From the NCBI RefSeq assembly GCF_023101765.2, contig NC_064229.1:4530001-4594000 (forward strand): 64,000 nt of DNA. The letters run 5' to 3'. The notes below the pieces were generated by a model. The model was not told where the DNA came from. It ran no database searches and was given only the letters and a program-made list of their open reading frames with translations. A program made the translations under genes and the position numbers. Position 1 is the stretch's first letter, and each line of letters begins with the position of its first letter. The stretch is from Spodoptera frugiperda. Taxonomy: Eukaryota > Arthropoda > Insecta > Lepidoptera > Noctuidae. Shown in pieces: positions 56,703 through 64,000 of the stretch.

Positions 56703-56950
56703 CTTTTAAACTGACATGGTCACTAACACCAACATTAGAACTTAAATTGTATAACAAGGGCGCGGACCAAGAGTCCGTAGAGAACAAATGTAAATAAACA
56801 TATAAAAAAAAAAACATTAGAAATTACAACGGAATATTTATCATGTTCAGTTCATCAGTGATCATGGCGCTTGCAACATTGCCGAAATATCGGAAACTCA
56901 TACACATAAATAAACATGGTAAATATCCCGTCTTAAGTTCTAATGTTATA
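56703..56950. mobile_element. M element copy 2, inverted relative to copy 1
   Basis: 56815-56950 carries 'cattagaaattacaacgg', 'gttcagttcatcagtgatc', 'atggcgcttgcaacattgc', 'cgaaatatcggaaactc' and 'aaatatcccgtc', the reverse of M copy 1. 56703-56740 repeats the outer flank ('aaactgacatggtcac') and is separated from the core by about 75 bp that includes an A11 run and a small 'cggac...gtccg' hairpin. That spacer is probably a later insertion. Confidence 0.65.
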
Positions 56951-57114
56951 ATTTAATAAGTAATGTTTGTACCTAGTTACAATGATTACTCCCGCGTGCT
57001 AAAAGGAAAAAAGTAGCCTCCATATAGTTAATTTCTTCTGACACAATAATCATGACATAAAAACGCAACGCTACGATGTGATGGACAAACAAACATCTTT
57101 CGCATTTCTATTAT

Positions 57115-57331
57115 TAACTGCCACACTCAGAGACATTTAATGATTACTTAAGTCTTTGACTGCCAATAGAAACTGTTGAAGACAAATCCTCCGCTAACGT
57201 CGGTCACCGGTGACCACCACGGCGTTCAATGTTTTAAACTGTTCCTTAGTAAAGATTTTGTTCCGAAAACAATTGCTAAAGACTGGGTTAAGTAATAAGT
57301 TACCATGAAATGACTCTAAGTACGGCGGTTA
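57115..57331. mobile_element. G element copy 2 (longer MITE)
   Basis: The ends 'taactgccacactcagagac' and 'gactctaagtacggcggtta' match G copy 1 and are imperfect inverted repeats. The interior adds 'gactgccaatagaaactg', 'cctccgctaacgtcgg', the perfect palindrome GGTCACCGGTGACC (57202-57215), and 'ccaccacggcgttcaatg'. Copy 1 lacks this middle. Confidence 0.75.
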
Positions 57332-57363
57332 GTAACTAGAAAATCATCGATGCAACGTCCTAC

Positions 57364-57568
57364 TTTTTTTTTTTTTAAACGTTGCCCCACACTAGATTTT
57401 CTCCTGTGTCGTGGGTGCGTTTACAAACATACAAGTTCACATACACATGACACCCAGACCCGAAACAACAATTTGTGGATCACACAAACAGTTGCTCCGT
57501 GCGGGAATCGAACCCGCTACCCGTTGCACGGCAGCCAGTTGCCCAGCCACCGCACCAACCGTGCAGTC
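57364..57568 (-). mobile_element. SINE-C, full-length reference copy
   Basis: On the minus strand the tRNA-like head is 'gactgcacggttggtgcgg' and 'tggctgggcaactggctgcc', then GGTTCGATTCC (complement at 57504-57514). The body follows with 'gtgtgatccacaaattg', 'gtttcgggtctgggtgtc', 'aaacgcacccacgacacagg' and 'gtggggcaacg', with an A13 tail (T run 57364-57376 on the + strand). The A-box region TGGTGCGGTGGCTGGG and the B box are spaced as in a tRNA. Three overlapping + strand frames here are shadows. Confidence 0.9.
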
Positions 57569-58961
57569 GCAATTACTATTTACTTTGTTTTACACAATCT
57601 CAAAATGAAAATAAAAGCCACATAAAACCTCAAACGGAACTAATCAACTCTACAAATTAAAATGAAGCTACAAACTGGGCTGGTTGTAGTGATAATTTAA
57701 TAATTCCTCGACTGGCCGATGAGCTATCAAATTGCATCGCTGCAACTCCGCAGTTCCTCAACTGCAGTCCGCACTTTGATAACTAAGTTCGACCAAAGTG
57801 CTTGAAATATAAACCTGGAAGCCATTGAAACCAGTCATTTTATAGTTGAGATTTCTTTAAAAGCTCAAACGAACGTTTTAATACGAAATCTTAGGTTCTG
57901 GTTTTAAGTGTTTGACTAACTGCCAAAGACTATATTTCAGAGCGTTTTCTTAGTTAGAGAATGCTGTTCACAGTTCAATTTTTATATTTTTTTAGTATTG
58001 GTTTTGATTTTTAATTGGATTTTGTTTAGAAAATGTAAAGATGACCCATTTCATTTCAATTACTGATTTTGTACTACAAAAACAATGCCTATATTGTATT
58101 GTTGTCATATTAATTGTTATATGTTCACGCTAACACAGCCAATAACAGGACTAACACGAAAAAAACAAAATGTACGCCGATTTATATTCCCCAGCATCAC
58201 ATTCCCTAACATAGAAATTTGAAGTGTAACAAATTGACTGGATCAAAAAGGAATTTATCACGACGATGCTTCAAATAAGAGCATCGACCGCTCTAAACAA
58301 ATTGACGTCCATATTAATTCAATTTATGCCACCAAGCACAAATGATGTACTGGCATCACTTTTCTAAATCATTGTCTGACGTTTTCTGATCCTTATAATG
58401 TTTAAATATTCAAATGAGAGGGACAAGGATAGGTATATGTAGTCCTACACTAGTTGATAAGAGACAGCAATTAAAGGAAAGCGTTGAATGACCTCGATCC
58501 GGTGCTCGGGTTTCTTCGGGCGTGTTCGGGACGACTCGGGCGTGGTAGGGCCTTATCTTAGGATCTAAATGCGCGAACGCAACCCTTACTTATTCTTCTT
58601 TTTTTAAGGTTGGAATTCAGTAATATCGGTTCGTGTTAACCGTTTAACTGTTTTAAAGTACAGTTTCCTTGCTCAATTAACTTTGTCAGTTTGTGACGAG
58701 ATCTTATCCGTTATAATGACTGCATCAGTTACTCTGGAGCCGCGGTTCTGATTCAGTTAAGTGTCGTCTGAGTTTAACTAGCTCCTAAGTACTTGTTTAA
58801 AATGTAAGTGATAGATAAGACGGCCATTATGCCTATTTGCTTTACGATACAATGTGAAATTAACCTAAATGATAAGGACAAGTGAACTGACCTTTGGAGT
58901 AAGATTGTAGAAATATTTACTGTTTACTTTTAAATAACGAAAACTTTTATATTGAGGACAG
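57569..58961. other. Unique stretch with a small imperfect hairpin
   Basis: 57722-57784 folds into an imperfect hairpin ('atcaaattgc' against 'gcactttgat', inner 'gcagtt' against 'aactgc', 4-nt loop), too irregular to call a microRNA precursor. A GC-richer patch lies at 58495-58555 ('cggtgctcgggtttcttcgg'). No gene recognised. Confidence 0.4.
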
Positions 58962-59110
58962 TTTTTTTTTTAGGGTAGTAATCATCCAATAGCTTTTCCT
59001 GCCTTGGATGAGGAGAGTGTCAGGCTCTTACTGACTAAAAAACACCCCGTTCCTACTCCTGCTTTTCGAGCCGGACCCCGGTAACCCGCTAGGCAGTCCG
59101 TAGCTCCGGG
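58962..59110 (-). mobile_element. SINE-A copy 11
   Basis: A T run of ten, 'agggtagtaatcatcc', 'tgccttggatgaggag', 'cttactgactaaaaaacacc', 'ttcctactcctgcttttcg', 'agccggaccccggtaacc' and 'gcagtccgtagctccgg'. 'gaggaca' occurs just before the T run and again shortly after the head, a possible 7 bp duplication, but the boundary on the head side is uncertain. Confidence 0.8.
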
Positions 59111-59454
59111 TTATCTCGAGGACATAGTGGATTTGTCTCATAATATTATTAGAACTCACTGATCATCATGTGTTATACAGATATTTAAGTATACTTACAA
59201 AAAAATTAAAACTACAAATATAGGTATACTTTAAGACTTTAGTCAAAAATGCGTACTTAAGAGCTGGTGGTTTATCATCTAATCTTGACAGATTTAATAC
59301 GTTGATAATTAAACAATCAAAATGTGCTCAGCTGTTTACGAGGTAACAGAAACACACAAACAAATACAGTGTCAATATTGAAGCATTCGTGTAAAAGTTG
59401 TCAATATTGAAGTAAGTCAGAATTAAGAGCTGACACTTACATCCCGAAAGTAAT
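59111..59454. other. No gene; short direct repeat
   Basis: 'gtcaatattgaag' occurs at about 59371 and again at about 59399, spaced 28 bp apart. Confidence 0.4.
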
Positions 59455-59530
59455 CTCTCTGTTCTATTTTGGAATCGAACCCCCACCGGTATTCTTAACC
59501 ACTAAGCTCAAGCGGTAACTTCAAACACCT
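59455..59530 (-). repeat. tRNA-like sequence, probably a SINE head
   Basis: On the minus strand 'gagcttagtggttaagaata' resembles an A-box arm. It is followed by 'ccggtgggggttcgattcc', a good B box. There is no clean acceptor stem or anticodon arm, so this is not called a functional tRNA. It is probably the head of an otherwise unrecognised SINE. Confidence 0.45.
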
Positions 59531-59748
59531 GTCTTAGGAAGTTAATGTTAAGTTATAGCGAGTATTCCCCAACTAATTACCAGTTAAAATTAGAACCCTT
59601 TTTGAAGGGAGTTACTGGAGTTTATTACCGAAACTTACAGACGATAAGTGATGGACCGTTAATGATAAAATGTTTATTTATAAAAGCGTTATTACGGATT
59701 AAGTATCTGTTAAATAGTAGTTGTATCGATTTTATATTATGCAGTAAC

Positions 59749-59948
59749 TTTTTTTAAACTGCCTCACACTAGGTTTTTCTCACGTGTTGTGTGTGCGTTT
59801 ACAAACATACGAGTTCGCATACACATGACACCCAGATCCGAAACAACAACATTTGTGGATCACACAAAGAGTTGCTATGTGCGGGAATCGAACCCGGCTA
59901 CACGGTATGTGGCAGCCGATTGTCCATCCACCACACCAACCTTGCAGT
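59749..59948 (-). mobile_element. SINE-C copy 3
   Basis: T7 start, 'aaactgcctcacactagg', 'ttgtgtgtgcgtttacaaac', 'catgacacccagatccg', 'ggaatcgaacc' (B-box complement, 59884-59894) and 'ccaccacaccaaccttgcag'. TGCAGTAACT occurs at 59740-59749 and again at 59943-59952. This may be a target duplication that overlaps the end of the element by microhomology. Confidence 0.8.
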
Positions 59949-60007
59949 AACTATCGAAACAGTAAAATACTAAAATGTATCTTGTTTTGACTCAGAAACC
60001 AACGAAT

Positions 60008-60105
60008 GTTTTTTTATGGAATAGGAGGCAAACGAGCAGTCGGATTACCTGATGGTAAGCGATCTTCGCCGCCCATGGACACATTACCAGTGGAGTCAGA
60101 GGTTA
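60008..60105 (-). mobile_element. SINE-B tail fragment
   Basis: 'tttttttatggaataggagg', 'caaacgagcagtcggattac', 'ctgatggtaagcgatc', 'cgccgcccatggacac' and 'ccagtggagtcagagg'. It stops before the 'ggccttttgggggtt' block, so it is strongly 5' truncated. Confidence 0.75.
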
Positions 60106-61075
60106 CTGTTACTATCTTAGTACTTAATCAATATTTATTTTACTCTCTGTAGGCTGTATACTAAATAACTTGACTGAATCTACCCCTAATATACCAACTT
60201 CTAACTACCCAAAACCTTAATAATTCGAACTCAGATTTGCGACCACTCGACCAAAAAAGTCTTTATGCGATTAAAGATTTTAATTAGAACACCTTTAGGT
60301 CCTAATTAGTAGTAAATGAACTAAGTAATTAGGGAGTAAGCTGTCGCTTGACTGAGTGACGTCATCTCGGTGTCAATGACCTCATTATTAATGATGAATG
60401 GGATGTTAAAGAGACGCCCATTAGAGCAGTGATGTTGTTCCTTAAACTTGCCGAAGGTTAGACAAGGATAGAACATAAAATATTGTACAGTTAGCAGGAT
60501 ATTTTTGGGACTTAGTAATTATAAGTTTAAAAATAGAATTTGCGGAGTGGTTTAATCTTAGAATTTGTTTGTAAACGAACTAATGACATAGATAAAATTC
60601 TAATTTGGAGTTACGTTTAAAAAACAAATGTAAGATTTGGTTCTAAATAAGATCTTTCTTGCAGTTCTTTACTGGATCTAGAAGAAATTCTAAAAACTAT
60701 CCTTCATAGTTTCCTTATCATAAACACTTCTTATCATAAACACTTGTTTCTTTTTTTTTTAACGTCAGAGTCACACGGAACAAATGAATAGTGTCAGTCC
60801 TCTAGTGAAGCTATTTACTCGATCCAAAACTTAGATTCCTATTGAGAAGAACAAGCAAGAAACTCCTGTCGATCGATTAACCCAAGATCTTACAACTCAG
60901 AGGCGATCACTATTAAAAAGTATAATCAATTAACGAAGTCCCATCCACATCTCAATAATGAATATCCTTTAAAAGAACCACATAACTTACAGCATCAAGA
61001 TCTGACCTTGGTTACCACAAGGTCAAAGAGATAATGAGAAAGAAAGCCTATGTAGCTTTCTAGCTAAGATTTATC
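60106..61075. other. Unique stretch with CRE and tandem 16-mer
   Basis: TGACGTCA at 60357-60364. CTTATCATAAACACTT is exactly doubled in tandem at 60714-60745. No gene recognised. Confidence 0.4.
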
Positions 61076-61165
61076 TTCGCAATAGCCCAAAGATCGCTCC
61101 GGCAACGTGTGAACTCACGGCGAAAAGGTCGGAGGTTCGAACCCGACCTCGTTAAACTAGGCTTC
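61076..61165 (+). repeat. tRNA-like relic
   Basis: 'gatcgctccggcaacgtgtg' is followed by 'ggtcggaggttcgaacccg', with a B box GGTTCGAACCC. The T-arm-like stem is 6 bp with a 10-nt loop and no acceptor stem forms, so it is not a functional tRNA. Likely a SINE head or a tRNA pseudogene. Confidence 0.35.
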
Positions 61166-61441
61166 ACAATTTGATTTATACGGCCGCTTACGTTGGCTCA
61201 TCTTTTTTCATATCATGTTAGCCATTATGTTCCTAGGTCGGAAAATATTGTTTATTCTAGGGTTTATGATAGGCTAGGCTAAAGGCTTTAAGCTAATATA
61301 CTGGTGTTGGATAATAGTTTTATATCTAGGTACTATAAATTATGCAACGATATTGCATTGTTAATGTATATGTATGAACTGTCGTATGTGATATTTCAGA
61401 ATCTATACGACGCGACGCTCAAAACTTAATGAGAAAAACTA

Positions 61442-61567
61442 GCTTCTGTCAGAGGCTTCGCCTGAGGTCCCATGGGATAAAAAGTGTCCAATGTGTTATT
61501 CCAGACTATAATCTACCCCTGTTCCAAATTTCATCCCGATTCCTTCAGCTATTAGGACAAATGTATT
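61442..61567 (-). mobile_element. Repeat F fragment
   Basis: 'actagcttctgtcagaggc', 'ttcgcctgaggtcccatggg', 'ataaaaagtgtccaatgtg', 'ttattccagactataatc' and 'ttccaaatttcatcccgatt' match the F 3' half in reverse orientation. Confidence 0.75.
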
Positions 61568-61620
61568 TTTACCTTACAAGGACATAAGTATAGAAAATTT
61601 TCCACGTCTATACATTCAGT

Positions 61621-61767
61621 ACCCTTAGTACAAGTTTGCTTTACGTTTACATTAATCAAAACGAGAGCGCATTCGGCGCTCTGATTGGCCGGTTCGAACA
61701 AACCAACCAATCAAAGCGCCTTCTCGTTTAGATTACTTTAAATGTAAAGCAAACTCATAATAAGGGT
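61621..61767. mobile_element. L element (147-bp MITE)
   Basis: The left end 'acccttagtacaagtttgc' and 'tttacgtttacattaatc' faces the right end 'gtaaagcaaactcataataa'/'gggt'. The arms also pair inside ('gcgctctgattggccggttcg' against 'aaccaaccaatcaaagcgcc'-like sequence). Nearly the whole element is one long imperfect hairpin. No ORF. Superfamily not assigned. Confidence 0.75.
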
Positions 61768-62158
61768 CCAGGTGGCTGGTTATGTTTCCCTTTCTTATAA
61801 AAAAGGTAAGTTCGTATCTTAACAATGGATACCTTCTTACCAGGGGACTGGAGTTTTTGTCATTAACGCCAACTTCCGTAGTCACTTTGTGACTAGAAGT
61901 GCTGACGTCATGTCCGTTTGTCAGCAGTTTACAAGAGTCAGGAGTCAGTGACATTTTGTTTTTAATTTTTATCATTTTGTTACTTAATGTTTTTGAAGTG
62001 GTTTTAAGTCGGTTAAGTGTGCTAACTTGATGACAAAATGTTGTGTAAGTAATCTTAATAGTTTCTAAACTAATCATTCATTTGCATTACTTGTTTTTGT
62101 CCTATGACAATACAAGCTTAATATAGGTAATTAATGTATATTTATTAATATATACTTC
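61768..62158. other. No gene; one CRE octamer
   Basis: TGACGTCA at 61903-61910. A 114-codon minus-strand frame at 61733-62077 starts in this stretch and runs into the L element. It is Ser/Thr/Lys-rich and has no recognisable motif, so it is not called. Confidence 0.35.
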
Positions 62159-62170
62159 CTAATAAACCAT

Positions 62171-62319
62171 TTTATAGGGGCAAATCATCCAATGACTTCT
62201 CCCGCCTTGGGCGAGGTGAGAGGTAGTGTCAGATTCTTACTGACTAAAAACCACCCCGTTCCTACTCCTGCTTTTCGAGCGGGAGCCCTAGTAAACCCGC
62301 TAGGTAGTCCGAAGCTCTT
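62171..62319 (-). mobile_element. SINE-A copy 12 with 12-bp target duplication
   Basis: 'tttataggggcaaatcatcc', 'cttctcccgccttgggcgag', 'gtgtcagattcttactgac', 'aaaaaccaccccgttcctac' and 'gctaggtagtccgaagct'. CTAATAAACCAT lies at 62159-62170 and again at 62320-62331, flush with both ends. A second clear target duplication for this family, here on the opposite strand from copy 8. Confidence 0.9.
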
Positions 62320-62643
62320 CTAATAAACCATAACATGATGATCAAACTCACACCTAAATACTACATCAATAACCTTGACACGACCCTTTAAAACTTACTC
62401 ATAAAGTTCACAGAAGATATAATAAATTTTAATTTAATGTGAGTAATAACTTATGAAGGAAATTAAAGAACTCTTCACGTTCAAATCGAGAATCGAAGCT
62501 ATAAATCCAGTAACTGTGAGTTTAAATAGAAGGCGTTAACACAGTTAACGGTATAGATAGTTAAAATGTAATCAGTTTTATATTGACGCTGTTACTGTTT
62601 GATGTTTTATCGAATTGGTAGGTCTTAGTTTTCTTAGTTAAAG
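62320..62643. other. No gene seen
   Basis: Unique AT-rich DNA. Confidence 0.4.
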
Positions 62644-62837
62644 AAAACGTTGCCCCACATTAGGATTTTCTCCTGTGTCGTGGGTGCGTTTACAAACATA
62701 CAATTTCACATACACATGACACCCAGACCCGAAACAACAATTTGTAGATCACACAAAGAATTGCTCCGTGCGGGAATTGAACCCGCTACACGTTGCACGG
62801 CAGCCAGTTGCCCAGCCACCGCGCTAACCGTGCAGTC
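62644..62837 (-). mobile_element. SINE-C copy 4
   Basis: 'gaaaacgttgccccacatta', 'gtgtcgtgggtgcgtttac', 'catgacacccagacccg', 'ggaattgaacc' (B-box complement, 62773-62783, one change from copy 2) and 'accgcgctaaccgtgcagtc'. Full length apart from a lost poly(A) tail. A 71-codon + strand frame is a shadow. Confidence 0.85.
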
Positions 62838-63580
62838 ATCCTGTGCAGGTACTGTGAAAATTTAGCTCGTGAAGTTAGAATTTTCATAATTTTTGATGAT
62901 AGGTACACTTAGTCTAATCAGTGGAAATAGGGGTACTATAGTGGAACAGTTTTACCAGTTATGTTATGAATGCCATGTAATAGGGGTTTCTACCTATTTC
63001 ACTAAAGACGTTTCCGCGAATTCTGCTATTTAAATTTTCTAAAATGTAATAAATACTCAATATCACTTTTCACGACACAGAAAAGTAAAAACTTAACAGG
63101 AAACCTAGATAACACTAGAAAAATGAGACTGTCATAGTACGTATTTTAAATATATTTGTCTGTAGGTATATTTAGTATATTATTTACACGCTACATTAAT
63201 TTATAATCTACAATTCTACATTGCCCCTGAAATAACAGCAATATTTACTAAAACAAACTACACAATTAACCGAGGCCTGATAAACAACATAAAAATAAAT
63301 ATACACAACATATTATTCTAGAGGCAAGCGTAACTTTACGTAATTCTTCTTTCGGGATTTATTACAGAAATTCGTCAACGATACTCGCACACTGAACAAT
63401 AAACATTGACGTATGGTAGGACGGAATGAAAAATAAATTAATCAAATGAAATAAGGACACAAATCTTCGTGTGTACCGTATTACCGTATTTTTACGAATA
63501 TACTGCTGTATTACTTTTTTTACTATTCTTAGTAAAAAAAAGTAGTTAGTAGCATTGTAATTTTTGCAAAGAAATGATTA
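62838..63580. other. Unique stretch, nothing recognised
   Basis: AT-rich, no repeat copies, no coding signal. Confidence 0.4.
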
Positions 63581-63761
63581 TATTTTCACTTTCGTGAGAT
63601 ATACTAAATTAATTAGTATGTTATTGGCTTACTCTAGTAACTGTTTGGCAAAGAACTCGACTGGTTTCAAGCTATGCTAGAGGCTCATATACAGTAGTGA
63701 GCAACATTCCGTGACATACGACGCGGCGATCGAAACAGTTACGTGAGTAAGCGGATAACAT
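63581..63761. mobile_element. E element copy 5 with 8-bp target duplication (tail on the left)
   Basis: The tail 'cactttcgtgagatatac' is followed by the left arm 'tatgttattggcttactc' and 'gtaactgtttgg'. The right arm 'aaacagttacgtgagtaagc' and 'ggataacata' ends flush. AATGATTA lies at 63573-63580 and 63762-63769. The central 'gctatgctagaggctcata' matches copy 4. Confidence 0.8.
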
Positions 63762-63814
63762 AATGATTAAAGAAAATATTATAAGAAAAGACTATTGGAA
63801 CGCTTATTTTTCAG

Positions 63815-63895
63815 GGGGAACACAGATCTACTTTTTTATCCCGATATTCCTACTATATCAAAATTCCACGCGGGTAAAACCGCGGCTAAAAACTA
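63815..63895 (+). mobile_element. Repeat F end fragment
   Basis: 'ctacttttttatcccgatat', 'ttccacgcgggtaaaaccg' and 'cggctaaaaactac' follow the F 3' order in sense orientation. Confidence 0.6.
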
Positions 63896-64000
63896 CTACA
63901 AAAAGAAACGTATTCACAAACTAAGTTACAGACGACACGAGCGAAAATGTAGTCTTATTTCTGATTAACTTTTTTTGACAAGCATAGACAAAATACAAAC

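Noticed and set aside
57202..57215. GGTCACCGGTGACC as a possible nuclear hormone receptor site
   Set aside because: It lies inside the G element, the half-site spacing does not match a standard ecdysone response element, and a MITE-internal palindrome is the simpler reading.
57350..57660. Three overlapping + strand frames
   Set aside because: All read through SINE-C copy 2, and the equivalent frames occur in copies 3 and 4.
57722..57784. Possible microRNA hairpin
   Set aside because: The stem is broken by bulges, the loop is 4 nt, and no known mature microRNA sequence is recognisable.
61076..61165. Possible tRNA gene
   Set aside because: There is a good B box, but the T-arm geometry is wrong and no acceptor stem can be formed.

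Overview
The window looks like AT-rich nuclear DNA from a moth, most likely a noctuid. I see no operons, long ORFs, multi-exon gene or CRISPR-like array. I do see dense, short, mostly non-autonomous transposable elements of types I associate with noctuid genomes: three or four SINE families, several MITE families, and the common lepidopteran repeat that ends in 'gctggcagaagctagta'. The species call is an inference from repeat flavour, not from a search.

Family names used here are local labels. SINE-A: about 150 bp, 'cttactgactaaaaaccacc' core, poly(A)-ended on its own strand. SINE-B: about 290 bp, 'cacctgatggtaagc' near the tail and 'gtggtatcactccgg' near the head. SINE-C: about 200 bp, tRNA-derived, B box GGTTCGATTCC. 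SINE-D: about 300 bp, tRNA-derived, (TATG)n tail. F: common lepidopteran repeat with 'gggataaaaagta' and 'ccaaatttcatc' blocks. E: hairpin element with a one-sided tail. G, K, L, M: small inverted-repeat elements. H: element with a GC-rich hairpin at one end. J: repeat carrying a TGACGTCA block.

Layout: 1-9.6 kb is AT-rich unique DNA with scattered SINE-A and SINE-B copies, F and J. At 9.6-15.3 kb two nearly identical 1.33 kb composite elements lie in direct orientation 3 kb apart, each ending in a 210 bp foldback. 15.3-26.3 kb mixes unique DNA with SINEs, E and F. 26.3-35.6 kb is poor in mobile elements. 35.6-44 kb holds further SINEs, an element with perfect 48 bp inverted repeats and a mariner-like MITE. 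44.3-45.8 kb is a pile-up of H, E, G, SINE-D and a complete deletion-derived PIF/Harbinger element (TTA target duplication) that retains the start of a HARBI1-like transposase. 46.6-47.3 kb has a TTA-flanked MITE just upstream of a TATA box and a 139-codon intronless ORF, the only host-gene candidate I would defend, weakly. 49-64 kb is again a patchwork of SINEs, F, E, L, M and G.

The strongest system-level signals are a lopsided SINE orientation (22 of 25 SINE-A/B/C copies have their poly(A) end pointing towards low coordinates), the nearly identical 1.33 kb composite pair, the intact Harbinger derivative, and the E family with 8-9 bp flanking duplications but an asymmetric end structure. 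The orientation bias would fit a window inside a long intron or transcription unit on the + strand. No exon was recognised to confirm that.
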